From contig NC_088300.1 of NCBI RefSeq assembly GCF_032854445.1, positions 994,001-1,058,000 on the forward strand: DNA of 64,000 nt. Direction: 5' to 3'. Shown in pieces: positions 46,670-58,059 of this stretch. Below the pieces are notes generated by a model. The model was not told where the DNA came from and made no database searches. It saw only the letters and a program-made list of their open reading frames with translations. A program made the position numbers and the translations under genes. Source of the DNA: Liolophura sinensis (Eukaryota; Mollusca; Polyplacophora; Chitonida; Chitonidae). Every line of letters begins with the position of its first letter. The stretch's first letter is position 1.

Positions 46670-49600
46670 TTATCGCGACAATAAAACGCCAGCGATGCTG
46701 TCAAATAAATCATATATAGAGTTGACTGTGTAGAACCTTTGCCGAACATGGGCAAAGTCTACACAGTCAACCAAAATATGTTTGATGCCGTATTGAGCAG
46801 CACATCCAACACACTCGGGAGCACTGCTCCCATCTAAGATGAAATTGTGTGTCAGATGAGAATGCCCAATACGACACCTAGTTAAAACTACTTGGTCTCT
46901 GCGAGACATTAGACAAGTATAAGCATTGTAGCCAATGACAGGATGAATGGCATGCAGTTTATTATGGACCTGCAAGTTCCATTCACCCTGCCAAAGGCAA
47001 CGAATATATTTAAGAATATTCGACTTCATGTCAGTATAAGGGATTTTTATCTTTGATATGGGTTTATTTAGGGCAGCTTTCGCCTCCCTGTCTGCGACTG
47101 TGTTTCCATGGATACCAACACGACTTGGTATCCAGCAGAATATAATATTTTTACCTCTTCTAATTAATTTCCTATTTATAGCTAAAATTTGAAGAATCAA
47201 GGGATTTTTAAATTTATTATTTTGTATTGCCAATAAGCAAGACAACGAGTCAGTGCATATCATTGCCCTCTGGGCACACCCAGAAGAAACATATGATAAG
47301 GCCAGGAGTATAGCTCGGGCCTCGGCAGAGAATATTGAAGAAGAGGATGGAAGACGAAAGGAAGAGACCCGCTGCTCCATGACAGCCGCAGTCGCAACCG
47401 TGTCCCCATCCTTCGACCCGTCAGTATATATAAATTTATAATCCATATAATTAGCTTTAATTTCAGCAAAACCTTGCTGAATTATAAGAGGATTTATATT
47501 CGATTTATTATATTTACGTAGATCAAATATTAGTTTAGGTTGTGGGAGAAGCCATGGAGGAGACTCCGGAAAAGACACTGGAGCTATATCTTCCAGCTTG
47601 ATGTTAGCTCCCACAATATGGTCCTGTATACGAAGACCGAACGAAGGGATCTTGTTAGGACATTTAGTATATTTGTCTACATACAATAGATTGAAAACAC
47701 AGTCGTAGGCAGGGTTTGTTGGATGAGCTTTAAGCTTTGTAGCATATTGAAGGCTCAGTTTTATACGTCGGTGATATAAGGAAGGCTCATTTGCCTCCAC
47801 GTATAAACTTTCTACTGGTGAGGTTCTAAAAGCACCAAGGCTGAGCCTCAAACCTTGGTGATGAACAGGATCCAACATTTTAATATACGACTTCTTAGCG
47901 GAACCGTAAATGATGGATCCATAATCCAATTTAGACCTCACCAGAGAACGATATAAATTAAGTAAAACTGATCGGTCAGCACCCCAATCGTTGCTAGACA
48001 CGACCTTAATTATATCGAGAGCCCTTGTACATTTAGCTTTAAGCATTTTTATATGAGGTATAAAAGATAGCTTACTATCAAATATTATACCTAAAAATTT
48101 AGTTTCTCCAACAATTTTAATCTGTTCACCACAAAAATTAAGCTCGGGATCAAGATGAAGTTTCCGTTTGTTACAAAAATGCATACCGACGGTTTTAGAC
48201 GTTGAAAATCTAAAACCGTTTTCAGTTGCCCATTTCTCGATTTTGTTGAGACAAAGCTGCAACTGACGTTCAATATTATTCATATTCTTAGCTCGGTAGC
48301 ATATAAGGAAATCATCCACGTATAAAGAACCCTCTGTGCCTGATGTTAATGTTTTTGCTAGGCTATTTATTTTTATGCTGAACAGAGTTGGTGATAGAAT
48401 GCTGCCCTGGGGTACACCCATTTCCTGCTCATAAGAGTCAGAAAGAGTGGACCCAACCCGTACCTTAAACTGACGATCGGATAAAAATTGTGATATAAAT
48501 ATAGGTAATCGACCTTTAAGACCCATATCCGTGAGGTCTTTTAAAATACCATATTTCCATGTGGTGTCGTAGCCCTTTTCAAGGTCAAAAAATATGGACA
48601 CCACATGTTCATTATTAACAAAACCATCACGAATAAAAGTTTCAAATCGAACAAGGTGATCTAAAGTAGATCGACCTTGACGAAAACCACATTGAATGTT
48701 AGATAAAAGCTTGTTGGTTTCAAGAAACCAAACAAGTCTATCATTAATCATCCGTTCCATAGTCTTACAGACACAGCTAGTAAGAGCTATGGGACGGTAA
48801 TTATTTGGATCATTATGATCCTTACCCGGTTTGGGAACCGGGACAATACACGCCTCCCTCCATGATGGTGGAAAATTACCAGTTATCCAAATATCATTAA
48901 TCAAATCGAAGAGAGTCTCTAGTGGCTCAGGTGGTAAATGGTTGAGAAACTTATAATATACATTATCAGGACCACAAGCAGTATCGTGGGCCTTTTTTAA
49001 TGCATTTCTAAGTTCCTCGATATTTAATGGACAATTATAATCTTCTAAATTTTTAGAAGAAAAGGGCAATTTAGTTTTCTCCTTCTGGTTTTTAATATGT
49101 TGGAATTTTTTAGTATAGTTCTTAGAAGAAGACTTGTTGGAAATTGTTTCAGCTAATTTATTGGCTATATCAGATGGAGATGTTAATATATTATCTCCAT
49201 CTTTTTAAATGCTGAACTTTTGCTTTATTATTTTTGCCCTTAAGTTTCTGAACCATGTTCCACACCTTACGCCATATGTGTTTTGACGTAATGCCTGAAA
49301 CAAAGTTCCGCCAACAAGATCGTCTCTTGGACTTGAGTAATCGACGAGCCTTAGCTCTAAAAATACGAACCTGGTTTAAGTTATTATCAGTAGGACAAAT
49401 ATTAAAATTTCGCTCGCCTTTTAGCGGTCCTTAATGGCTTTGCGACAGTCCTGATCATACCAGGGTTTACTTTTGGATTTGGGATTTGGTCGAGGTTTTA
49501 GGGATAGTTCTATCGGCAGCTCGTAAAACAAGCTCGTTAAATTTTAATATTGGATCATCTGCTGCATTGAGAGTCTCTGGGGTGATATCGGCCTCACAGA

Positions 49601-50332
49601 ACATCTCAAATGCGATCCAATCTGCTTTATCGAATTTCCACCTAGCTACATGTTCTAAAGAATTAGAAGTGATATGTTCTAGGATAATAGGAAAATGGTC
49701 ACTACCACAAAGATCGTCATGCACCTTCCAAGAAAAATCAAGGAGAAGTGATGGATCCGTGATAGTGAGATCGATAGCAGAATAAGTGCCGTTACCCGGA
49801 TGTAAATAGGCATTAGAACCATCATTGAAATAACACAGTTCACCATTCGATAAGAAGTCTTCTACTATCTTGCCCTTATTATTTATGTTGTTACTGCCCA
49901 TAGGGGGTTATCGGAATTAAAATCTCCCAGTATTATAAACGGTTTAGGTAACTGTTCTTTTAAATTGTGTTATTGAAAAGCTGACAAAGAGGTGTTCGGA
50001 GGTATATACACCGAACATAATGTGACTGTTTCATATAATGAAATACGAACGGCCACAGCTTGAAGCTCTGTATCCAGAGCTACAGGGCTGTGGATAATAT
50101 TGTTATTTATGAAGATCGAGGAGCCGTCTGCAGCTCGCTCTTCTTCAATACAATTTGTGCTATAAAAGGAATAATTTTTAAGAGTTATTTTATCTTTGTC
50201 AGATGTCTTCAGGTGAGTTTCCTGAAGACACAGGGCAACTGGATTGAAAGATTGAACTAGCTGTGTTATTTCAATAAAATTTGCCTTAAGACCTCGACAA
50301 TTCCACTGTATAATTTTATCTAAGGAAGACAT
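46670..50332 (-). pseudogene. LINE copy 1 ORF2: endonuclease, reverse transcriptase, RNase H (broken)
   Basis: It starts at ATG 50332, overlapping the ORF1 stop. The APE part opens with IIQWNCRGL and LCLQETHL, and has GDFN near 49930 and SDHF. RT and RNase H lie in one intact frame of about 845 codons (46670-49206): GPDN, NNYRPIALTSC, motif A FFDLEKGYD, GVPQGSILSP, motif C YVDDF, then RNase H with YTDGSKDG, AEARAILLAL, CTDS and HGNTVADREA (Asp, Glu, Asp, Asp). Lesions are all in the 5' third: a nonsense codon at 49970, a lost base near 49905, frame changes near 49480 and 49415, and an extra A in an A-run near 49205. Target nicking and copying functions are family knowledge. Confidence 0.88.
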
Positions 50333-51675
50333 TATGGAGGAAGGCGTATGGGGGATTTCTCTTTATGTTTGGATCGAGGCCGACCCTTCCGTGGAGATCG
50401 GCTGTAAGATCTCCCTGGTGCAGGTGATGTATCCATCGCATCCGATGTTGAAGGACCAACGTTCTCCAACGATCCAAACCTATTAAAAGTTTGGATAGCA
50501 TCCCTAGTGGCCTTAGAGGGACGCTTTGTGGGGCCACTAGGTTTATTATTATTATTTTGAGTTTTATTTTTGAACTTAGTTTTGTCATTATTTTTAGGGG
50601 CATTGGGTTCAGGTTTATCAGTTTGTAGAGTGCTACTTATCGGCGTTATTTTTTGTATTGTCGTAGTCTGAGTTGAGCAGGAATTAAGCGCAGGTTGAGC
50701 CGAAAGTTGGACAGGAGTAGAACTAGGTTTGTCGTTTCCAATGGGCCAAGTCAAGGAAGTTTGAGTAGCAACAGATGCTACTCGCTTGACCACATTGGCA
50801 AACGAAGTCTGCAGTGAAGTATTAGGAGGCGAGACTAGTTTGCGGGCCTCCTGATACGATATATTGTTTTTAAGTTTTAAATTTATTATTTGTTTTTCTT
50901 TAAGGAACAATGGACAGTCTTTGCAGGAGGCCATGTGATCTCCACCGCAATTGCAACACTTAATTGTGCTGCTACAGTCGAAACCATCATGACCTTCACT
51001 ACTACATCGGAAGCAAACCAGTTTATTTTTACACTGGCCCTTTCCGTGACCAAATTTTTGACAGTTGAAACACCGCGTTGGGTTAGGAATATACAAGTCT
51101 ACACTAACCCTATACGGGCCAATGTAGATGTACGACGGAAGGGATTTACTTTTGAAAGTTAGAAGATATGTATTTAATTTTAGGATGTTACCAGCTTTTT
51201 TTGTTGTGAAACGTTTCACTCTGGTAAAACCCTGTGAATGTAACTCTGCGCAAATTTCTTCCTCAGTTAGGTCTCTAATATCTCCATCCCTATCACGTAT
51301 AATCCCCTGACAGCTATTTAGGGAATTATGAGGGGATGTAAACACCGGAATTTCGCATATTTTGTTTAATGTCAGGAGATTTGTGGATTGTTGTTTCCGG
51401 AAACATTCTATAAGAATGTCTCCGGATCTCAGCTTTAGTGTGCCCGCTGCGCCCTGCAAGGCTCGTTTCAACATAAATGGGTGGATTTTAGATGCCGGCT
51501 TCTGTTTACTCTTTATTGAGAGAACGATAAAAGACGGCCATGTATCCTGCACATTATCAAGGCAGTCTGATAAAACCTCTAACTTCCTCTTTTTGTCAGC
51601 ATTCGACGAAGTCGGCTGAGAGGAAGACCTGATCGATTCATTAGATACATTTAATGGAAGGTTTAGAGTAGACAT
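50332..51675 (-). CDS. LINE copy 1 ORF1 (nucleic-acid-binding, CCHC zinc knuckles)
   Basis: Intact frame of 447 codons from ATG 51675 to TAA 50334-50332. A longer reading to 51735 uses an upstream non-ATG codon and is less likely. Three zinc knuckles occur at roughly residues 195-250: CFNCQKFGHGKGQC, CFRCSSEGHDGFDC and CCNCGGDHMASC. The C-terminal part is Ser/Thr/Asn-rich and ends in a basic tail (KGRPRSKHKEKS). ORF1 proteins of I-type LINEs coat the RNA. The stop and the ORF2 start overlap in TAATG, so ORF2 is probably translated by termination-reinitiation. Confidence 0.88.
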   Translation of the reverse strand: MSTLNLPLNVSNESIRSSSQPTSSNADKKRKLEVLSDCLDNVQDTWPSFIVLSIKSKQKPASKIHPFMLKRALQGAAGTLKLRSGDILIECFRKQQSTNLLTLNKICEIPVFTSPHNSLNSCQGIIRDRDGDIRDLTEEEICAELHSQGFTRVKRFTTKKAGNILKLNTYLLTFKSKSLPSYIYIGPYRVSVDLYIPNPTRCFNCQKFGHGKGQCKNKLVCFRCSSEGHDGFDCSSTIKCCNCGGDHMASCKDCPLFLKEKQIINLKLKNNISYQEARKLVSPPNTSLQTSFANVVKRVASVATQTSLTWPIGNDKPSSTPVQLSAQPALNSCSTQTTTIQKITPISSTLQTDKPEPNAPKNNDKTKFKNKTQNNNNKPSGPTKRPSKATRDAIQTFNRFGSLENVGPSTSDAMDTSPAPGRSYSRSPRKGRPRSKHKEKSPIRLPP

Positions 51676-52303
51676 AATAAATATATAATACGAATTCACC
51701 CCACGTGTTCCCCACCCACCACGGAGTGCCAACAAGGGCGATGCCTGAACCTGGGAATACCCGGCAGGAAAGACACCAAGGACTCCACGTGAGGTATACT
51801 CGAATAGATGGCCTCATTGAGCAAACCCCATTAGGCTAATAAGGTCACACATCAGACACATACTACTCGATTGACCCATGAGCCACCGCCTCAAAAACGT
51901 AGTCCCGCAAACAAAATTTCAGAAATAACAGATATTCTCTAAGGATTGGTGTTATGGATACTCTGGGACCACGCAGAGGCAAGAAATGACCAAGCCGATT
52001 GATCGGACCGGGCCCATCCGACCTCCCGTCTCTCTCCAAGTAAGGGCCAAAGTGGAGTGTTGGGCGTGAGGATCTCGCAAGACCAACACGCCCTCAGCCA
52101 GCAGGATCCCGTCCTCGGAGACTACGGGTCGCAACCCACGGCAAACAGGCCGCTTCCCGGTTGCCTCTCACACAACCAAGAAGATGTGAGCCTATTATAT
52201 TCACCGGGCTCACACAGGAGAGCTCTAGGTTAGTCGACTTTTACGACAAGCTTGCCTAGAGGGCTGAGGCCCTATTCTTATCACCCCGGAAACCCCACGG
52301 GGG
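51676..52303 (-). promoter_or_regulatory. 5' leader of LINE copy 1
   Basis: G+C-richer, CpG-containing sequence between the element's 5' end and ORF1. Since such elements must carry an internal promoter to be copied whole, it is expected to lie here; no specific promoter motif is identified. It starts with the inverted-repeat-like CCCCGTGGGGTTTCCGGGG. Confidence 0.5.
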
Positions 52304-54219
52304 TGCTGCCTTGAGGAACCCCCTGGTCTTGTTCAAAGTAGTCAGATAGGGTAGCCCCAACCCGAACTTGGAAGTGACGATGGTCTAAGAATTTACGAAC
52401 AAAGTCAGGAAGCCGACCTCTAAGTCCAAATCCATGCATATCTTTCATAATGCCATATTTCCAAGTAGTGTCATATGCCTTTTCCAGATCAAAAAAGACA
52501 GATACGACATGGTCACGATTAACGATACCGTTCTTAATAAAGCATTCTAGACGAACAAGGTGATCAACAGTACTGCGATTCTTTCGAAATCCACATTGAA
52601 TGTCGCTTATCGACTCATTAGTCTCCAAAAACCAAACCAAGCGATCGTTAATCATTCTCTCCATAGTCTTTCATACACAACTGGTTAAGGAAATAGGACG
52701 ATAGTTATTTGGATCGGTAGAATCCTTTCCGGGCTTTGGGATGGGGACAATAATAGCGTTTTGCCATGAGGCAGGAAAATTCCCGGAAATCCAAATGGTA
52801 TTAAAAATTCCAAGAAGCACCCTCAAGGAAGATTCTGGAAGGTGTCGTAAAAGCTGATAGTGGATATCATCTGGCTCTGGAGTTGAGTCATGGGCCTTGC
52901 TAAGGGATGCGGATAGTTCATGTAGAGAAAATGTAGCATTGTAGGATTCTTCATTTGAGGATGTAAAATCAAGAGGACTTGCCTCGGTCCGTTCCTTGTT
53001 ACGCTGGAACTGAGGCAAGTAATTATCTGAAGACGAATGGTGCGCAAAAGAAGCGCCCAACCTATTGGCTATGTCAAGTTTTTCTGTCAAAGAATTATTC
53101 CCGTCTTTAAGATGATTGACAGTGACATTGGATCCCTTGCCTTTGATGCGTTGGATCATATTCCAGACTTTTGACATAGGGGTACGATGATTAATCTTAG
53201 AAACATAACGTTTCCAAGAGTCACGTTTGGACTGTTTGATAGTCCTACGAGCTTTAGCTCGAGTACGCCTAACATCGTCTAAATTACCGGGAGATGGTCT
53301 ACATCGGTACACGCGCTCAGCACGTTTCCTGAAACGCCTAGCTCGTTTACAGTCCTCCGTGAACCACGGTTTCTTAATACGGGGAACCGCACAAGATTTC
53401 GGGATACATTTGGAGGCTACATCGATTAGCTGATCCGAGAATAACTGGATAGGATCAACTGCATCAAGAAAAAGGTCGCTAGTAAGTGTTTCACCACACA
53501 GAACAGCAAAGCGGGGCCAGTCTGCTTTATCATAATTAAAGCGTGGAAGGGAGGAAGATACCGGATCCCCAAGGGTAAGTATGGTGGGGAAGTGGTCGCT
53601 TCTGCACAGATCATCATGGACGCTCCAGCTGAATTCCGATCTTAACCCTGCATCAGCCAGAGCTAAATCAAGGACCGAATAAATTCCCTTTGCAGGATGA
53701 AGGTAAGTATGTGTGCCATCATTTAAGACGCAAAGAGTTATTAGATATAAAATCCTCGAATACAGAGCCCTTCTGGTTACGTTTAGAGTCACCCCAGAGA
53801 ACACTATGGGCATTAAAGTCCCCCAAAAGAAGACACGGTTTAGGTAATTGGTCATATAAATTTTGCAGCTCTTGTTGGTGAAGAGTAGAAGAAGGTGGTA
53901 TATAAATAGAACAGATTGTTAATACTATACCCAGTGTGATACGCACCGCCACCGCCTGCAAATCGGTGTTCAGTGCCATTCTATTGTGTATTACACCCTG
54001 CCTAATCAAAAGAGAAGAACCCCCTGATGCCTTTCCATTCGTAGACGTGGCAACAGCGTGATGAGATACATAACCTCGACATTGATAACTAGGATCAGTC
54101 ATCAGAGTTTCCTGCAAGCTAAAAGCTACAGGATTGAGGTCTTGAGCTAACATCTGGAGCTCTGCGAGGTTACACCTCAATCCTCTACAGTTCCACTGTA
54201 AGATCTTTGTAGTAGCCAT
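52304..54219 (-). pseudogene. LINE copy 2 ORF2 fragment: endonuclease and part of RT
   Basis: It begins at ATG 54219 with KILQWNCRGL, FSLQETL and LLLGDFNAHSVLWGD (APE motifs). A frame change near 53735 is followed by SVHDDLCRSDHF and a linker. RT follows with PEPDDIHY and PNNYRPISLTSC, then a TGA at 52671-52673 where copy 1 has Cys. It continues with MERMINDRLVWFLETN and FFDLEKAYDTTW until the joint after GVPQGS. Two lesions plus truncation make it non-functional. Confidence 0.88.
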
Positions 54220-54348
54220 TATTAATATTTATTTATTCTTTTTCTTTTTTCTGGACTTCTTGTACATCGCTGCCCTACGCTTAGCAAAATCCTCCTGTGA
54301 CAACGTTATCAACTTCCTCTGCTTTTTAACCTTGTCAACTTTAGAGTC

Positions 54349-55752
54349 TCATCGCAATGTGCGATAATACGACCCCAGGGATGTTGAGACAGGTACCAAG
54401 ACCTCACCCTTGCCATTGGTATAGGCAGGCAAGTCTTCGGGTGCATCCATTTCCGAAAGAGATTCCTCCATATTGGATTCTCCACCAGCCCTAAACATAT
54501 CAGATTGCTGAGAGCTTCCCTGAGGATCAAGGCAATCTGCTATATCTCTAGTGTCTAACTGTGACATTATAGACGGGTCAGGGCTGAATGTACTACCCCA
54601 TAAGGACGGACTCTCACCAGGTGCACCTTTGGAGGGCGTCACGCCACTGGATTGCGTATCCTTAATGCAGGGTGGCGTAGTATTCGAAGTTTCTGACGAT
54701 CTAGGGGGTGAGGAGGAATTCGAGTTTTGATTCATACCGACAACCCACTCCGGGCTATTTGACGTCTGAGATGCCTCGCAAAGGCTCTGGGGCCCACCTA
54801 CTACTGGCGATTCGCTTAACTTCCTGACCTTATTTGTAGCATCAATGCGCTTATTTCGAATCTTTTTGCTGGAGGACATGGAGTTAGTGACAACTTGCCA
54901 CTCTCCAGCTTCCTCGTGGTCAGCAGCAGAGTTATCCAAAGTCCCTTTATTTTGTTGACTGGAAGGAACAGACTCGCCAGAAACCCCAATTTCCATATCA
55001 TTCCCATGTCCCTCACTATAATTACCATCATCATCTCCTCGACCTTCATTCTCATCTTTATTGTCACCTTCAACTTCAGAAACATTACTATCTTTATCAT
55101 CATCATCATTATCATTGCAATCGTTATCTTCATTATCGCCATTGTCATTTTCATCGCTCAGCGGGCAGTCCTTTTGAAAGTGGCCTCCTTGTTTACACTT
55201 GAGGCATTTATCCTTTAAAGGACAGTCGGCCTTGAAATGTTCTGCGCTATCACAGATGTGACAAGCACGGACCTGACCTCTGTACCACAAAGGAATTCTA
55301 AACTTCCCAACCGAAATTGATTGTGGAATGATCTCGGTCACACCACTCATGTAAATACGGCACATACCATTCTCAAGTGACCTATCAAAAAGGTAATGTT
55401 CCCGGCTGACGTGATGGACCGTGCCATACCGGGACATCAAACCTCGAATAGTGTCATCGGGCACCTCGATCGGATATTGAGATCTAACCAGGAGCCTTTG
55501 CTCCTCCACATCATATATTGGACAATCTACCCCGTTAAATGAGAAGCCGCTAGCCAACAGCTGTTCCTTCACAGTTTGCGTAGCCACTGTAACATTCCAG
55601 ACATCTCTAGAGACATTGATTAGTCCCTTTAGGACATTAGGCCCACTCCCCACTAACTCCTTTAGCCGATTGTATACTTCAACCGGTTGTACACCTCCCT
55701 GTATTACAAGCTTAAGGCATAAGGGTCTATTTACTCGCCCTGCCCACAACAT
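54349..55752 (-). CDS. LINE copy 2 ORF1 (CCHC zinc knuckles, acidic linker)
   Basis: Intact 467-codon frame from ATG 55752 to TGA. The N-terminal 170 residues resemble a retroelement RNA-binding fold (unproven). Two zinc knuckles, CHICDSAEHFKADC and CLKCKQGGHFQKDC, lie at about residues 178-208. They are followed by a long Asp/Asn/Glu-rich stretch encoded by a GAT/AAT-rich microsatellite-like segment (about 55030-55160), then Ser/Pro-rich sequence. 129 bases separate it from ORF2, unlike the overlapping stop-start of copy 1. Confidence 0.85.
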   Translation of the reverse strand: MLWAGRVNRPLCLKLVIQGGVQPVEVYNRLKELVGSGPNVLKGLINVSRDVWNVTVATQTVKEQLLASGFSFNGVDCPIYDVEEQRLLVRSQYPIEVPDDTIRGLMSRYGTVHHVSREHYLFDRSLENGMCRIYMSGVTEIIPQSISVGKFRIPLWYRGQVRACHICDSAEHFKADCPLKDKCLKCKQGGHFQKDCPLSDENDNGDNEDNDCNDNDDDDKDSNVSEVEGDNKDENEGRGDDDGNYSEGHGNDMEIGVSGESVPSSQQNKGTLDNSAADHEEAGEWQVVTNSMSSSKKIRNKRIDATNKVRKLSESPVVGGPQSLCEASQTSNSPEWVVGMNQNSNSSSPPRSSETSNTTPPCIKDTQSSGVTPSKGAPGESPSLWGSTFSPDPSIMSQLDTRDIADCLDPQGSSQQSDMFRAGGESNMEESLSEMDAPEDLPAYTNGKGEVLVPVSTSLGSYYRTLR

Positions 55753-56464
55753 TGTGGGCCAGGGCGAGAACTACTACCCTAAAGAGATGACCACAACTAT
55801 GCGTTTGGAACAGTGTGGATGCCGAGTGCAAAATAGATACGATGTTACAAAGTGGAAATGCACTAAACTATGTACAGGCTATTTACAGAGAGGCTACTGA
55901 ATACGTCCTGCCTCTAAGAGCGACAGAACGTAATGTCACACTACCTTCAGACTGGGTGACCACTAAACAAAAGCTGAGAGCGCAAAGGCTAGTTCCACGG
56001 CCAGCAAGGGACTTACTCTATTTACAACCCCCCTCACCCACTAGCCAAGAGAACAACTAAATTTCGTGCAAGGATCCACGAACCTACAACCAGCAGCTTA
56101 AATGCTGTTCTTTGTCTGCTCCGCTAGCCCGGGATTGAATAAACCTCGACCAGGCAGGCTGACCTCGTTCACTGTCTTATGCCTTAACCCGTATAGTCGC
56201 TGTAACCCAGGACACACGACAACTGGCGCCTGAGCCAAGCCACACGGGCCGGCCAAACAGCCACACAAATCTAAGACAAAAATGTCTATAAACTGGTCAA
56301 AAATAAGAAATTCTACAACGAAAAGTATACGAGACTAATCCTCGCAATTCGGTGCAACTGTTGATTGCAAACGCAACGACCAATTAGCTAAATTTCAGCT
56401 GAAATTTAACTGAGACAGGCTGAGCGATCAAACACGTCCGACCTCTCTCCATTCTCCGCCGATC

Positions 56465-57140
56465 TCCGGACGTTCACAGAGAATCCTTGGGGAATCATGC
56501 TGGACGTTTACTGATAATTATTGTCCGAAAATCATGCTGAATTTTTAGGGAGAATCTTTCGGGAATCATGCTGGACGTTAACAGAGAATCCTTGAAAATC
56601 ATGCTGGATGTTAACTGAGAATCGGCCGGGAGTCATCTTGGCCGTTAACAAAGAATCTTTTGGGAATCATGCTGGACGTTCATTGAAAATCATGCTGGAC
56701 ATTAAGTGAGAATGCTTCGGGAATCATGCTGAACGTAAACTGATAATCCTTCAGATATCATGCTGAACGTTCACTGAAATTATGCTGACCGTTCACAGAG
56801 AATCCTTGGGGAATCATACTGAACGTTGACAGAGAATCCTTGGGGAATCATGCTGACCGTTCACAGAGAATCCTTGGGGAATCATGCTGGCCGTTCACAG
56901 AGAATCCTTTGGGAATCATGCTGGCAGTTCACAGAGGAGACTTGGGGAATCATGCAGAACGTCCACATGGAATCCCTGGGGAATCGTGCTGGCCGCTTAT
57001 AGAGAATCCTTCGAGAATTATGCCGGACGTTCACAGAGAATCCTTGGGGAATCATGCTGGACGTTCACAAACAATCCTTGGAGAATCATGCTAGACATTG
57101 ACAGAGCCTTGGGGAATCACGCTGGCCTTCACTGAGATTC
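56465..57140. repeat. 34-bp minisatellite, right part, about 19 copies
   Basis: Same unit as 45920-46617 (CGTTCACAGAGAATCCTTGG, GGAATCATGCTGG), more degenerate in its first 300 bases. Together with the left part it forms an original array of about 40 units. Confidence 0.93.
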
Positions 57141-57211
57141 GTTCTGGATGGACGCTGGACATTTGTTCCTCTATATCTGCAAAAATCTCACTTGTCTTTA
57201 ATTTGGTGCTG

Positions 57212-57782
57212 TTAAAGGAGAACAAAACATAAAATGCTGCCAAAATCAGACGAAAGAGGGTCAAAACTTATTTGCAAATGTGATCTTTAATATTTTTTTT
57301 GATTTTTGTCTTCAAGAGAAAAGGGTATATGAAAATATTTTTGTATGGCGGGTATATGGGACCAACTTTTGGTATTTATCGTTGTTGCATAACAATGTTC
57401 TAAATAAGAATGTGGTGCTTGTCTAATAGATTTATTTGAATGTAAATTTGTTGTTTATATCGAAACATATGCATTTAACCTAAGTTAAGAAAATATTTAT
57501 GAACATATTAAAATATAAATTTAATACATTTGTTAGCTGAAAAGAACAAATACTAGTGCAAAAATATTTATTAAACCTGTGTTACCTCATTTAAGACATT
57601 ATTAAACAAAGGCTATAAATAACAAAAAGTGGTCCCAAATACCCACCATACAAAAATTATTTTCAAGTGTCTTTTTATCCTTAAGGAAAAATCGGACAAA
57701 ATATTGAAGACCACATTTAGGAATAACTTTTCGCACTCTTTCATCTGAAATTTGTCATTTTTATGTTTTCTCCACCTTTAAT
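57212..57782. repeat. long foldback / MITE-like element, about 570 bp
   Basis: The left arm (57212-57390) and right arm (57600-57782) are imperfect reverse complements over about 180 bases. For example, TTAAAGGAGAACAAAACAT on the left matches the complement of ATGTTTTCTCCACCTTTAA on the right, and TTTTGTATGGCGGGTATATG matches the complement of AAATACCCACCATACAAAA. The middle is A+T-rich and also partly self-complementary. The ends share TTAA, a possible target duplication. No transposase is encoded, as expected of a non-autonomous DNA element. Confidence 0.85.
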
Positions 57783-57849
57783 ATACATGTAAGTGATCTG
57801 ATCTTGTACCCGAGGCGGATGTTTTGTATGAATGAATGATTATGGCTTA

Positions 57850-57992
57850 ACCAGCAACCTGCGGATGGTCGTGGGTTTCCCCCGGGCTCTGCCCGGTTTC
57901 CTCCCACCATAATGCTGGCCGCCGTCGTATAAGTGAAATATTCTTGAGTACGGCGTAAAACACCAATCAAATAAATAAATAACAAATAAATA
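57850..57992 (+). mobile_element. 5'-truncated type-A SINE
   Basis: Starts at CCAGCAACCTGCGGATGGTC. Includes the GGGCTCTGCCCGGTTTCC and CACCATAATGCTGGCCGCCG core and the tail TACGGCGTAAAACACCAATC with AAAT repeats. Well conserved, so relatively young; the head is missing. Confidence 0.9.
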
Positions 57993-58059
57993 CTGTAACT
58001 GAGGTACAAGTTAGGTAACTTTCTTGAATATATTATTGCTTACCTCTCCAAGGAAGGTT

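Larger units (their letters stand above)
46618..52303 (-). mobile_element. full-length LINE (I/Nimb-like), copy 1
   Basis: Minus-strand element of about 5.7 kb. Its 5' end at about 52303 begins CCCCGTGGGGTTTCCGGGG. It has a 5' leader of about 630 bases, ORF1 with zinc knuckles, ORF2 with APE endonuclease, reverse transcriptase and RNase H, a very short 3' leader, and a CACT-repeat tail at 46618-46640. RNase H after the RT together with a tandem-repeat tail instead of poly-A points to the I/Nimb group, not Jockey or RTE; the clade is an inference. ORF2 is broken, so this copy cannot act alone. Confidence 0.88.
52304..56464 (-). mobile_element. 3'-truncated LINE of a second subfamily, copy 2
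   Basis: Minus-strand element with a 5' leader of about 710 bases (55753-56464), an intact ORF1 and a damaged ORF2 ending inside the RT at GVPQGS. At that point (about 52304) copy 1's 5' end follows without spacer. The remaining RT, RNase H and 3' tail are missing. ORF2 is clearly related to copy 1 but ORF1 and the leader are not alignable by eye, so this is a separate family. The right boundary is where the 34-bp minisatellite resumes. Confidence 0.85.
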
